A stretch of 64,000 nt of DNA. Origin: Nocardioides sp. cx-173. Its GTDB lineage: Bacteria; Actinomycetota; Actinomycetes; Propionibacteriales; Nocardioidaceae. The notes beneath the pieces were generated by a model, which saw only the letters and a list, made by a program, of their open reading frames with translations, had not been told where the DNA came from and ran no database searches. Both the position numbers and the translations under genes were made by a program. This document shows positions 17,673 to 26,149 of this stretch, piece by piece; position 1 is the first letter of the stretch, and each line of letters starts with the position of its first letter. The DNA lies in the NCBI RefSeq assembly GCF_021117365.1, contig NZ_CP088262.1, positions 3,412,501-3,476,500 of the forward strand, given 5' to 3'.

Positions 17673-17693
17673 GATGCTCACAGCTTGCTCACG
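17673..17693 (+). repeat. Arm-type repeat near the distal att copy
   Basis: GATGCTCACAGCTTGCTCACG matches 16493-16513 at 19 of 21 positions, and a further GATGCTC follows immediately. It lies about 120 bases inside the distal att copy. Confidence 0.55.
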
Positions 17694-17809
17694 GATGCTC
17701 CAAGAGGTGCCAGCCGCGAGCAACCTCAGTTGACACGACCCCGCGCGCCGAACCGCTCTGACCTGCGGAAACATCACGCATCGGCATCGCCCGACACCTG
17801 GTCGACCGG

Positions 17810-17854
17810 ACTCTTAATCACCGGGTTCGGGGTTGGAGTCCCTGATGCCGTACC
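17810..17854 (+). repeat. att-like repeat, distal copy
   Basis: Matches the tRNA-Lys 3' segment except for G to C at 17821 and one C to G in the T loop. It has no tRNA 5' half, so it is not a gene. It marks the other end of a 1.4-kb integrated element remnant. Confidence 0.85.
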
Positions 17855-18377
17855 GCCACACCCCTATCCACTGACCGGCAGGGGGCGCTTCGCCGGGCAA
17901 CTTCCCGCCGGCTCTGCGCCCCCACCCACACGCGGCGACTTCCTGCTCGAGCTGTTGACGAACCGCACGCACTGTCTGGGCAGGAGCGGCCACGCCCCTC
18001 GTAGTTCTCCTTACGCAGCAGGACATCCTGGCAATGCCGCGCAACCCCAGCGTGATCTCGACGATGAGGGCGGCCCCCAGTCCGTACATGAGGCCCTTGG
18101 TACTCGTGCAGCGCAGGCTCCAACCGCAGGATGCCCAAGCACCTACCAGTTCGGTGGCACGCTCCCCGTCGTATGCACCTTCGTACGCCTAGTGCTCTGC
18201 AACTGGCCTGCCACCAGGTCCGGCGAGCGGGCCGGCAAGTCAATCGCGCCCGCGCCGGCGAAGCTCGCATTCCTGGGCTGGTCCGCGTGGTCTAGACCCC
18301 GCGACGAGCTCCTAATGACCCTGGGTGCGCTCGATGGAGACGGTGCCACCACCGGCGCCCTTGTGGCTTCCCTGTCT
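17855..18377. other. 523 bp with no supportable gene
   Basis: Lies between the distal att copy and the Ltp pseudogene. No frame shows a recognisable domain or a good start with a ribosome site. Composition is slightly lower in GC than the housekeeping flanks, consistent with decayed accessory DNA. Confidence 0.6.
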
Positions 18378-18795
18378 CTAGAGACCGACTTGCGTCGCGC
18401 CGTACTCGGCCTGTTCCTGGGTGTAGCCCTCGAACTTGAGCTGCTGGATCAGGCCGTCTCGTGAGAATGAGCTCATGTCGAGATAGGTCTGGGCGGAGGC
18501 GGCGGCCTGCTTCTTCCAGTTGGCCTTCTGGGCGTCGACACCGTACTCGGCGTCCTTCTGTGAGAAGCCCTCGAACTTGAGTTGCTTGATCAACCCGTCA
18601 CGCGAGAAGGCGCTCGTATCGAGATAAGTTTCCGCGCTCTCGCGCGCGTTCTCTTGGGCGGTGGTCTCCTTGGGGCCGTCACTCTTCTTGCCCTTGGCTG
18701 CGCCTTGCTTCTTGTCCTTGTTGTTCGCCTCGCTCCGGTCTGCTGCTGTGGTGCCTTCGTCTTCGGGTATCTCGCAGGCGGTGGCAGTAAGCGAA

Positions 18796-20199
18796 GACAG
18801 AGCCCCGCGGGGTGGTGGGCTTTGAGGTGATCCTCAGTGCCTACACGTCGCTGCTCTCGATGGCGGCGACGGAGTCAGTATCGCTGGTGTCGTAGAGCTT
18901 GGCCATAGACCCCTCGGACAGGTAGCGGCGGTCGCCGGCGATCCACTCGTCGTGCATGTCGATCAGCACCGCCCCGACAAGGCGGATGACCGCGGCGGCG
19001 TTGGGGAAGATGCCCACGACCCGGGAGCGGCGCTTGATCTCCTTGTTGACCCGCTCGAGGGGGTTGGTGGACCAGATCTTGCGCCAGTGCTCGCGCGGGA
19101 ACGCAGTGAACGCGAGCACCTCGGCCTTCGCGTCGTCCATCAGGGGCCCGAGCTTGGGAAACCGGGCGGCGAGCTCGTCGCGGGTCTTGTCCCACGCCGC
19201 GTGGACGTCCTCGGCGGTGGGTTGGGCAAAGATCATCCGGAACGCAGTCGCCACCAGCTCGGCCTGGCCCTTGGGCACGTGCGCGAGCAGGTTGCGGGCG
19301 AAGTGGACCCGACACCTCTGGTGCGCGACACCCTGGAAGGCCCGCTTCAACGCCTTGACCAGGCCGGAGTGCTGGTCGCTGATCACCAGCCGCACCCCGG
19401 CCAGGCCGCGTTGCTTGAGGCTGAGCAGGAAGCTGCGCCAGAAGATCTCGTCCTCGCTGTCACCGACGTCCAGGCCGAGGATCTCTCGCTCGCCGGTCGC
19501 GGTGACGCCAGTGGCGACGATGACGGCCATCGACACGACCTGGCCGCCCTTGCCCGGGGCGTTGCGGACGTGGAGGTAGGTCGCATCCAGGTAGATGTAG
19601 GGGAACTCGACGTGATCCAGAGTCCGGGTGCGGAACGCGCCGACGGTCTCGTCCAGGCCGGCGCAGATCCGCGAGACCTCGGACTTGCTGATCCCGGCCC
19701 CGCCCATCGCTTCGACCAGGTCGTCGACGCTGCGGGTGCTGATGCCGTGGACGTAGGCCTCCATCACCACCGCGTACAACGCTTGGTCGATGCGGCGGCG
19801 GGGCTCGAGGATGATCGGGAAGAACGACCCCTTGCGCAGCTTCGGGATCCGCAGCTCGACGTCGCCGGCCTTGGTGGTCAGCATCCGCGGCCGGTGGCCG
19901 TTGCGCTCAGTGACGCGGCCATCGGTGCGCTCATACGGTGCGGCACCGATCCGTTCGGCGGCTTCGAGCTCAATCAACTCCTGAAGCGCGACCCGGACCG
20001 AGTCGCGGACCAGATCGGCGCCATCACCGGCACGGAACGCCTCGAGGAGTTCGGACAGGGCAGACTGTGGCAAGGCCATCGGTGGCTCTCCTTCAATGTG
20101 TCTCTTGGTCGATACACACCGAAGATCCCGCCGATGGCCGTCTACGTCTTCACGCCTCGCCGCCAGCCCTCAAACCCCACCACTCCCCGGGACTCTCCT
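18796..20199 (-). mobile_element. Complete IS256-family insertion sequence, 1404 bp
   Basis: Terminal inverted repeats (left AGAGCCCCGCGGGGTGGTGG, right end its imperfect reverse complement; about 25 of 29 match over the core) enclose one transposase. The flanks are the 8-bp direct repeat TAAGCGAA (18788-18795 and 20200-20207), the expected target duplication for this family. Intact ends, duplication and transposase suggest recent insertion. Confidence 0.92.
18841..20079 (-). CDS. IS256-family (mutator-type) transposase
   Basis: 412 residues, full length for the family. The catalytic triad is visible: Asp in YIYLDATYLHVR, Asp in RLVISDQHSGLV, and Glu in STNPLERVNKEIKRR. The RNGHRPR and KLRKGSFFP segments typify the N-terminal DNA-binding region, and CRVHFARNLL the central region. 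It catalyses cut-and-copy movement through a circular intermediate in this family. The gene shows no frameshift or stop and is likely functional. Confidence 0.95.
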   Translation of the reverse strand: MALPQSALSELLEAFRAGDGADLVRDSVRVALQELIELEAAERIGAAPYERTDGRVTERNGHRPRMLTTKAGDVELRIPKLRKGSFFPIILEPRRRIDQALYAVVMEAYVHGISTRSVDDLVEAMGGAGISKSEVSRICAGLDETVGAFRTRTLDHVEFPYIYLDATYLHVRNAPGKGGQVVSMAVIVATGVTATGEREILGLDVGDSEDEIFWRSFLLSLKQRGLAGVRLVISDQHSGLVKALKRAFQGVAHQRCRVHFARNLLAHVPKGQAELVATAFRMIFAQPTAEDVHAAWDKTRDELAARFPKLGPLMDDAKAEVLAFTAFPREHWRKIWSTNPLERVNKEIKRRSRVVGIFPNAAAVIRLVGAVLIDMHDEWIAGDRRYLSEGSMAKLYDTSDTDSVAAIESSDV

Positions 20200-20420
20200 T
20201 AAGCGAAAGAGCGAAGGCGAGCACGAGCACGCCTAATGCCTTCTTCATTGCTGGTCCGATCTGGTGTCCGTTGTTTTCCGGATGCAATCACGGAGCACTG
20301 GCTCGCGTCTCACGATTGCGTCAGGTGGCGGTCACCGCGACGCATCGACGATGGCGTTCTCTGGGGCCGGGATGATTGCCGATGACCAGGTCGTTTGCGT
20401 GTCCGACGTGGGCGAAATGC

Positions 20421-20453
20421 AGGAAGGGCCGGCGGGATCCGCCGGCCCTTCCT
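20421..20453. terminator. Strong hairpin terminator of the ABC importer operon
   Basis: AGGAAGGGCCGGCGG (20421-20435) and its perfect complement (20439-20453) form a 15-bp stem with a 3-base loop, placed just beyond the substrate-binding protein stop on the minus strand. Confidence 0.88.
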
Positions 20454-20485
20454 CGTTCAGCTGGTGTGCGTGGTGGTGCGGAGCC

Positions 20486-21586
20486 TCAGCCCTTCAGCTC
20501 GGCGCGGTCGAAGTCGTTGTAGGCCTCGACGTAGTCGTTCGTGTAGGCATCGGCCGCGTCGACCTTGCTCTCGGTGAGGCCGCCGTCGACGGCGACCTGG
20601 GTCCAGAGCTCGACGGCCTCTTCCTCGTAGGAGCCCCACTTGTCGTAGGTGTTCGGGTCACCCTGGTACTTGTTCGGGAACCCGGCCTCGAGGATCTTCG
20701 CGAGCTTCTCCGCGTCGTTCTCGCCGGTCTTGGTCGCGGGGTACTGCTCCCACGTCGCCTCGACGGTCTCGACCGGGTTGTTGATCATGTGCAGCGTGGA
20801 GCGGGCCCAGGCGCGCCCGAAGCCCTCGATGATCTCCTGGTTGTCCTCGGCCCACTTGCGGTCGACGACGAAGCCGGTGGAGAAGAGGTTCTCGGTGCTC
20901 TCGGGCTTGATGTACTCCAGCTCGACGCCCAGGCTCTCCATCTCCGCGTAGGCGGCGGTCCACAGCATCAGCACGTCGATCCGCCCGCGCTGCAGGGCGT
21001 CCAGCGCGGGGGCGCCGACGCCGACCGACTCGTAGGTGACGTCCGACTCGGGGTCGATGCCGGCGAAGTCCAGCGCCAGGTCGGAGGTCGTCTTCGCGCC
21101 CGACTGCAGGCTGGAGACGCCGATCGTCTTGCCCTCCAGGTCCTCGACCGAGTCGATGTCGCTGTCCGGCAGCACGGCGTAGTACTGGATCGAGGTGCGG
21201 GTCGAGTTGTAGACCATGACGACGTCCTGGCCCTTGTCGCGCGCCGCCAGGGCGGCGTCGGGGTTGGTGGAGCCGATGTCGATGTTGCCGGCGGACAGCG
21301 CCTGAAGGACGCCGCTGCTGTCCTTGACGAACTGGGCCTCGATCTTGATGCCCTCGTCCTCGAAGTAGCCCTCGACCTCGGCCAGCGCGAGGTTGCCGTA
21401 GCCCATCTCCATCGCGGGCAGCGGCACGCCGAGCGTCACCTTGGTCAGGCCCGAGTCGTCCTCGTCGTCGGAGCCGCAGGCGGCCAGCGAGACGGAGGCA
21501 GCCAGTGCCAGCACGGTCAGCAGCGTCCGCGAACGTCGCAGACCTCCGCGCCTCGTGGTTGTCTTGTCGAGCATGGTGGTGTTCAC
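20486..21586 (-). CDS. ABC importer substrate-binding lipoprotein (NMT1/SsuA-like)
   Basis: 366 residues with a lipoprotein signal ending in SVSLAACGSDD. The mature protein is an NMT1/THI5/SsuA-type binding protein: VPLPAMEMGYGNLALAEVEG, LSAGNIDIGSTNPDAALAA and LEGKTIGVSSLQSGAKTTSD are the usual lobes. It captures a small organic anion or nitrogen compound (taurine, sulfonate, nitrate or pyrimidine precursors are the known ligands) at the outer membrane face. The GTG start overlaps the permease stop (GTGA); Met5 is an alternative. It is last in the ATPase-permease-binding protein operon. The actual ligand is unknown. Confidence 0.88.
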   Translation of the reverse strand: MNTTMLDKTTTRRGGLRRSRTLLTVLALAASVSLAACGSDDEDDSGLTKVTLGVPLPAMEMGYGNLALAEVEGYFEDEGIKIEAQFVKDSSGVLQALSAGNIDIGSTNPDAALAARDKGQDVVMVYNSTRTSIQYYAVLPDSDIDSVEDLEGKTIGVSSLQSGAKTTSDLALDFAGIDPESDVTYESVGVGAPALDALQRGRIDVLMLWTAAYAEMESLGVELEYIKPESTENLFSTGFVVDRKWAEDNQEIIEGFGRAWARSTLHMINNPVETVEATWEQYPATKTGENDAEKLAKILEAGFPNKYQGDPNTYDKWGSYEEEAVELWTQVAVDGGLTESKVDAADAYTNDYVEAYNDFDRAELKG

Positions 21587-22341
21587 CCTTCCCAGAAGAT
21601 GACCCGCCGGCGGATCAGCCGGACGGTTTGGTTGATTGCCACGCCCATGACCGAGAGCACCAGGAAGACGGCGAACATGCCGGCGGTGTCATAGGAGTGC
21701 TGCAGGTTCTGCAGGAGGACGCCCACTCCTGCTTGGGCGCTGATGAACTCCGCGACGATCGCGCCGAGGGTCGCGTAGACGGAGACGAGCTCGATGCCCG
21801 CGAAGATCGACGGCAGGGCCGTGGGGAACAGCAGCCGGCTCCAGATCTGCATCCGGGAGGCGTTCATCGACTTGAACAGCTCGACTCGCGACGGGTCGAC
21901 GCCGTTGACGCCGCTCATGGTGTTGATCAGGAGCGGGAAGAAGCACAGCAGGCCGGCCAGGAGGATCTTGGAGGTGGCGCCGAACCCGAACCAGATCAGC
22001 AGCAGCGGCGCCAGTGCCACCTTGGGGACGCCCTGCAGCGCGATCAGGTAGGGGTAGAAGAGCCGCCGAGCGGTGTCGGAGGTGCCGAGGAGGAAGCCGA
22101 GGATGATCGCGACCGTGCCGCCGATCAAGAGCCCGGCCATCGCCTCGCCGAGCGTCACCTTGAAGTTCTCGTACATCACCTCGAGCCGCTCGGCCGACGT
22201 GAAGGACTCCAGGACCGAGCTCAGCTTGGGGAAGATGAACGGCTGGATGCCCAGCGCCCCGGGTAGGAACTGCCAGGCCGCCAGGACTGCGGCGAACAGC
22301 AGCAGCGGCGCGACGTGCCGCGAGAACTCAAGCCGACGCAT
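21583..22341 (-). CDS. ABC importer permease (SsuC/TauC-like)
   Basis: 252 residues with six hydrophobic helices and the inner-membrane EAA loop (MNASRMQIWSRLLFPTALPS), which docks to the ATPase. It forms the channel for the substrate delivered by the lipoprotein encoded downstream. The start lies inside the ATPase gene's last codons (14-base overlap) and the stop overlaps the binding-protein start, so the three genes are translationally coupled. Confidence 0.92.
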   Translation of the reverse strand: MRRLEFSRHVAPLLLFAAVLAAWQFLPGALGIQPFIFPKLSSVLESFTSAERLEVMYENFKVTLGEAMAGLLIGGTVAIILGFLLGTSDTARRLFYPYLIALQGVPKVALAPLLLIWFGFGATSKILLAGLLCFFPLLINTMSGVNGVDPSRVELFKSMNASRMQIWSRLLFPTALPSIFAGIELVSVYATLGAIVAEFISAQAGVGVLLQNLQHSYDTAGMFAVFLVLSVMGVAINQTVRLIRRRVIFWEG

Positions 22342-23110
22342 GCGTGGGCGCTCCTTCGGTGAAGTACGCCCGGATCCGGGCGCTGGTGCTGGCGAACTCG
22401 GGCATCTCCATCACCGAGGCGTCGCGACGGTCGGGCAGCGGCACGTCGATGACGTCCAGGACCCGTCCGGGGCGCGACGACATCACGACGATCTTCTGGG
22501 AGAGGAAGACCGCCTCGGAGATGCTGTGGGTGATGAGGATCGTGGTGGGGGCGTCGGCGGCCCAGATGTTGTGCAGATCCAGGTTCATCTGGTCGCGGGT
22601 CATCGCGTCGAGGGCCCCGAAGGGCTCGTCGAGCAGGAGCAGCGAGGGCTTGGTGCCGAGGGCCCGGCACAGCGACACCCGCTGCTGCATGCCGCCGGAG
22701 AGCTGGTTGGGCAGCGACTTCTCGAAGCCCGCCAGCCCGGCGCGGTCCAGGAGTCGCAGCGCGTTGTCCTTGTCGGCCTGCGTGACCTTGCGCTTGATCT
22801 TGATCGGCAGCAGCACGTTCTTGAGCACCGTGAGCCACGGCAGCAGGGTCGGGGCCTGGAACATGATCCCGGTGTCCGCGCGCGGGCCCGTGAGCGGCTC
22901 GTCGCCGATCCGGATCTCGCCGCGGGTGGCCGGCACCAGGCCGGCGATGCTCTTCAGCAGGGTGGTCTTGCCGCACCCGCTCGGGCCGACGATCGACAAG
23001 AACGTGCCCGCCGGGATGTCGAGGTCGAGGTCCTCGATGGCCACGGTGGGCTCGGAGCCGGACCTCGTGTAGGTGATGTTGAGACTGGTGACGCTGACCT
23101 GAGAGGCCAT
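22328..23110 (-). CDS. ABC importer ATPase (SsuB/TauB-like)
   Basis: 260 residues. Walker A GPSGCGKTT, Q-loop MFQAPTLLPW, signature LSGGMQQR, Walker B LLLLDEPFGALD and H-loop LITHSISEA are all present. It powers the NMT1-type importer. The ATG follows a GGAGAAAT ribosome site; a longer frame upstream is open but lacks signals. It heads the operon and faces a divergent FCD/GntR regulator across a 299-base intergenic region that holds a candidate operator. Confidence 0.93.
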   Translation of the reverse strand: MASQVSVTSLNITYTRSGSEPTVAIEDLDLDIPAGTFLSIVGPSGCGKTTLLKSIAGLVPATRGEIRIGDEPLTGPRADTGIMFQAPTLLPWLTVLKNVLLPIKIKRKVTQADKDNALRLLDRAGLAGFEKSLPNQLSGGMQQRVSLCRALGTKPSLLLLDEPFGALDAMTRDQMNLDLHNIWAADAPTTILITHSISEAVFLSQKIVVMSSRPGRVLDVIDVPLPDRRDASVMEMPEFASTSARIRAYFTEGAPTHASA

Positions 23111-23267
23111 TTCTCCTCCGACTTCCGGATGCAGGGGTAGGCGGAGCGGCCGGCGGGGGTGACCTGCCGGCTGCTCGACCGGGGCGGGCCCATGCGGGCG
23201 CGCCGGTGTGCCGGGCGCTGAGGTGTAGAACGCCGCCGGCGTGTGCAACGTGTCACGCGCCCGAATT

Positions 23268-23279
23268 ACTGTCAACAGT
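23268..23279. promoter_or_regulatory. Candidate GntR/FadR operator
   Basis: ACTGTCAACAGT is a perfect 5-2-5 palindrome with the TGT-N2-ACA core seen in many FCD-type GntR operators. It lies midway between the divergent importer operon and the GntR gene. Binding is inferred. Confidence 0.5.
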
Positions 23280-23409
23280 TTCCAGTTCACAACAGTCCTG
23301 CCTCGCACTGAGTGCCACATCGGCACCGCGACGTTGACGGAAGGGGACTGCCTGCCCTACCGTCCGCCGCCAGTCCCCCACCCGGGTGAGCCGTCACGGA
23401 AGGCGAGGC

Positions 23410-24108
23410 ATGACCGAGCCCACCGCGCCCCCGTCGACGAGCCGGCTTCGCCTCACGACGGCGCGCGACCTGGCCCAGAGCGCCCTACGTGACCTGGTGC
23501 TCCAGGGGAGTCTGGCGCCCGGAGACCGGGTCAACGAGGTCCTCCTCGCCGAGGAGCTGGGCATCAGCCGAGGGCCGCTGCGTGAGGCCATCCAGGGCCT
23601 GGCGAGCGAGGGCCTGCTGCAGATCGTGCGGCACAAGGGGGCGTTCGTGACGGCCGTCGACGCCGACGAGCTCCGCGACCTGTACGAGCTGCGCAGCGCG
23701 CTCGAGGGCTTCGCCGTGCGCGTCGCCTGCGCGGGCCGCAGCCCACGCACTCCCGACCAGATCGCCGCGCTGGCGACCCTGGCCAGCTCAGCGCCGGACG
23801 ACGACCTGCCGTACTCCTCCGACCTCGACTTCCACCACGGTCTCGTGGAGCTGGCCGGCAACCAGTCCCTGCTGCGCACCTGGACCGACGTCCACACGCG
23901 GATCTCGTTGGCGCGAGCCCGCTCGGCCCGCCAGCCCGAGCGCGCCCAGGAGGCCGCCGGCGAGCACGCGCAGATCCTGGAGGCGATCGACGGGCGCCAG
24001 GGCGCCCGCGCCACCAGGCTGCTCGCCAAGCACCTCTGGCGCTCCTACGAGAGCGCCGCATCACTCCTGGGCGACTCGCCCGACCCCGAACACCGCGATC
24101 CTGCGTAA
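23410..24108 (+). CDS. GntR-family regulator, FadR/FCD subgroup
   Basis: 232 residues. The N-terminal winged helix (LAPGDRVNEVLLAEELGISR then GPLREAIQGLASEGLLQIV) is classic GntR. The C-terminal all-helical FCD domain carries the metal/ligand residues in DLDFHHGLVE and AAGEHAQILEAI. Such regulators sense small carboxylates and control neighbouring catabolic or transport genes. It is divergent from the NMT1-type importer, so it probably controls that operon and itself. The stop overlaps the -10 region of the next gene. Confidence 0.9.
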   Translation: MTEPTAPPSTSRLRLTTARDLAQSALRDLVLQGSLAPGDRVNEVLLAEELGISRGPLREAIQGLASEGLLQIVRHKGAFVTAVDADELRDLYELRSALEGFAVRVACAGRSPRTPDQIAALATLASSAPDDDLPYSSDLDFHHGLVELAGNQSLLRTWTDVHTRISLARARSARQPERAQEAAGEHAQILEAIDGRQGARATRLLAKHLWRSYESAASLLGDSPDPEHRDPA

Positions 24109-24118
24109 ACTCACGCCC

Positions 24119-24772
24119 GTGTCCTCACCCATCCGCCTGGCGATCGTCAACGACTACGAGATCGTGGTCCACGGCGTCGCGGCGGCGCTGGCGCCTCACG
24201 GCGACCGCGTCGAGGTCGTGGAGCTGGACTCCCGGCTACCGGTCGTCAGCGACGTGGACGTGCTGCTCTACGACACGTTCGGCCAGGCCCAGGGTGACGC
24301 CGTCGACCTGGACCAGCTGGTGGCCGGCGGCAGCGCCAAGGTCGTCATCTTCACCTGGAACGTCCAGCCGGAGCTCGTCGATCGCGCGCTCGCCCGCGGT
24401 GCGGCCGGCTACCTGTCGAAGGCGCTCACCGCCGAGGAGCTCGTCAAGAGCATCGAGGCGGTCCACGCCGGCACCACGGTGACCGCCGGCCTCGACACCA
24501 ACGGCGACGCGGTCGACACCATCGGCCGGTGGCCCGGCGTCGACCACGGCCTCAGCGTGCGTGAGGCAGAGGTCATCGCGCTCATCACGCAGGGACTCTC
24601 GAACCAGGAGATCGCCGACCGGTGCTATCTCAGCATCAACTCGGTGAAGACCTATGTGCGCACGGCCTACCGCAAGATGGAGGTCACGCGCCGGTCGCAG
24701 GCGGTGCTGTGGGGGATCGCGCACGGCTTCGCGCCCGACCGCAGCCGGACCCTCGACCCCAACTCGGACTGA
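24119..24772 (+). CDS. Orphan LuxR/NarL-type response regulator (paralogue)
   Basis: 217 residues with the same architecture and oddities as the protein at 2684-3385: LAIVNDYEIVV in place of a double acidic pair, YDTFGQ at the phospho-acceptor position, FTWN at the switch, LSKALTAEEL with the Lys, then a LuxR domain (LSNQEIADRCYLSINSVKTY). GTG start with TAAACT (24106-24111) seven bases upstream, so the mRNA is probably leaderless and its promoter overlaps the GntR stop codon. No kinase is adjacent. The two proteins may respond to non-phosphorylation signals or to shared kinases. Confidence 0.87.
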   Translation: MSSPIRLAIVNDYEIVVHGVAAALAPHGDRVEVVELDSRLPVVSDVDVLLYDTFGQAQGDAVDLDQLVAGGSAKVVIFTWNVQPELVDRALARGAAGYLSKALTAEELVKSIEAVHAGTTVTAGLDTNGDAVDTIGRWPGVDHGLSVREAEVIALITQGLSNQEIADRCYLSINSVKTYVRTAYRKMEVTRRSQAVLWGIAHGFAPDRSRTLDPNSD

Positions 24773-24783
24773 CCGCGCGAGCG

Positions 24784-24817
24784 ACCTGGCCTACAGGTAC
24801 ACCTGGCCTACAGGTAC
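24784..24817. repeat. 17-bp tandem duplication at the GroES-like 3' end
   Basis: ACCTGGCCTACAGGTAC occurs twice in direct succession. The copy nearer the gene contains its last codons and stop. The duplication leaves the reading frame intact. Confidence 0.8.
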
Positions 24818-25131
24818 AGCCCGGTCGTCTCGTCCGCGAGGCGGTCGGCCGCCACGGCGTGGACGTCGCGCTCGCGCATGACGACGTAGACCTCGCCGTG
24901 GACCTCGACCTCGGCCTTGTCCTCGGGGTCGAACAGGACCCGGTCGCCGGCCTCGACCGCGCGGGCCTGCGGACCGACGGCGACGACCCGGGACCACGCC
25001 AGGCGGCGTGCCCCCATGGCGGCGGTGGCGGGGATGACGATGCCGCCGGAGGAGCGGCGCTCTCCCGAGTCATCGTCCAGCTCACACAGGATGCGGTCGT
25101 GCAGCATCTTGATGGCGCGCTTCTCAGGCAT
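24808..25131 (-). CDS. GroES-like co-chaperonin paralogue
   Basis: 107 residues with the GroES fold pattern: KMLHDRILCELDD, GIVIPATAA in the mobile-loop position, VVAVGPQARAVEAGDRVLFDPED and VYVVMRERDVHAV. It has no groEL beside it and diverges in the mobile loop (SSGGIVIPATAAMGARR), so it is probably a secondary GroES-like protein rather than the main cochaperonin. The same short conserved type occurs in other actinobacteria. Whether it caps a chaperonin is not known. Confidence 0.75.
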   Translation of the reverse strand: MPEKRAIKMLHDRILCELDDDSGERRSSGGIVIPATAAMGARRLAWSRVVAVGPQARAVEAGDRVLFDPEDKAEVEVHGEVYVVMRERDVHAVAADRLADETTGLYL

Positions 25132-25148
25132 AACGGGGCTCCGCAGCT

Positions 25149-25397
25149 TCAGCCGGCGACCTTGCGGATGACGACGAAGAGCGCGACCACCCCGACGACA
25201 CCGCCGACGACCTTGAGGATGTTGTCGGTGCGGGGCTGGCCGGTCGCCGGGTCCACGAAGTGGGCCTTGAGCGTCGCGACCTCGCGACCGGCGATGGTCT
25301 TGGGGCTGGCGCGGTAGAGGAGCTCGTCGATCGTGCCCGCCAGCCGCTCACGGGTGGCTTCGATCTCGGCCTCGAGGTCTGACGGGTCGGTGCTCAC
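25149..25397 (-). CDS. DUF3618 small membrane protein
   Basis: 82 residues: the N-terminal LEAEIEATRERLAGTIDEL motif defines DUF3618, and a C-terminal helix (VVGGVVGVVALFVVIRKV) spans the membrane. The GTG start overlaps the stop of the upstream ATPase by four bases, so it is translationally coupled to the metal-transport operon, though a role in transport is not implied. Function unknown. Confidence 0.85.
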   Translation of the reverse strand: MSTDPSDLEAEIEATRERLAGTIDELLYRASPKTIAGREVATLKAHFVDPATGQPRTDNILKVVGGVVGVVALFVVIRKVAG

Positions 25398-26149
25398 CCG
25401 GGAAGGCTATCAATGGTCCGCGGGTCGAACCCGAACGGGAGCTCCAGGCGGTGGGCGCGCATCAGCGCGTCATCGGTGAGGACGTCGTACGTCGCGTCGT
25501 CGGCGACCACGTGACCGTCACTGAGAATGACCGCGCGGGGGCACAGCTCGAGGGCGTAGGGCAGGTCGTGGGTGACCATCAGGACGGTCACGTCGAGCGA
25601 GCGCAGGATGTCGGCGAGCTCGCGGCGCGAGGCCGGGTCGAGGTTGGACGACGGCTCGTCGAGCACCAGGATCTCCGGCTCCATGGCCAGCACGGTGGCG
25701 ACCGCGACCCGGCGACGCTGGCCGAACGAGAGGTGGTGCGGCGGGCGGTCGGCGAAGTCGGCCATGCCCACCATGTCCAGGGCGGCCATGACCCGGGCCT
25801 CGAGGGCCGCGCCCTTGAGGCCGAGGTTGGCGGGGCCGAACGCGACATCCTGGCGCACCGTGCCCATGAACAGCTGGTCGTCGGGGTCCTGGAAGACGAT
25901 ACCGACGCGGCGGCGGATCTCGGCGAGGTTGCCCTTCTCCACGGGGAGCCCGCTGACGGCCACGGTCCCGGCGCCTGCGGTGAGGATCCCGTTGAGGTGC
26001 AGGACCAGCGTGGTCTTGCCGGCGCCGTTGGGCCCGAGCAGCGCCACCCGCTCGCCGCGGTGGACGTGCAGGTCCACGCCGAACAGCGCCTGGTGCCCGT
26101 CGGGATAGGCGTAGGCCAGGCCGCGGACGTCGAGCACCGGGGTGGTCAC
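25394..26149 (-). CDS. cbiO: Energy-coupling ATPase of cobalt/nickel transporter
   Basis: 251 residues. Walker A LLGPNGAGKTT, Q-loop FQDPDDQLF (the ECF-ATPase hallmark), signature HLSFGQRRRVAVA and Walker B LVLDEPSSNLDP are present. It energises the CbiMNQ membrane complex for uptake of Co2+ or Ni2+. It is the fourth gene of the operon, and its start overlaps the cbiQ stop. Confidence 0.93.
   Translation of the reverse strand: MTTPVLDVRGLAYAYPDGHQALFGVDLHVHRGERVALLGPNGAGKTTLVLHLNGILTAGAGTVAVSGLPVEKGNLAEIRRRVGIVFQDPDDQLFMGTVRQDVAFGPANLGLKGAALEARVMAALDMVGMADFADRPPHHLSFGQRRRVAVATVLAMEPEILVLDEPSSNLDPASRRELADILRSLDVTVLMVTHDLPYALELCPRAVILSDGHVVADDATYDVLTDDALMRAHRLELPFGFDPRTIDSLPG

Larger units (their letters stand above)
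18378..20248 (-). pseudogene. Ltp-type surface lipoprotein gene, split by an IS256-family element
   Basis: The 5' end (ATG at 20248, MKKALGVLVLAFALSL) lies beyond the IS and the rest lies before it. Removing the element and one copy of the 8-bp duplication restores one continuous 152-residue frame. It has a lipoprotein signal with lipobox TATAC (Cys21), a charged Lys-rich linker (about 30-60), and two helix-turn-helix-like Ltp repeats (TYLDTSAFSRDGLIKQLKFE and TYLDMSSFSRDGLIQQLKFE, each followed by AEYG). Ltp lipoproteins of phages such as TP-J34 act at the cell surface to block superinfecting DNA entry. The interrupted gene cannot be expressed as an exported protein. Confidence 0.9.

Noticed and set aside
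17517..18464. A 315-codon plus-strand frame across the distal att copy
   Set aside because: It crosses the att copy, a junction and the end of the Ltp gene antisense, and shows no domain.
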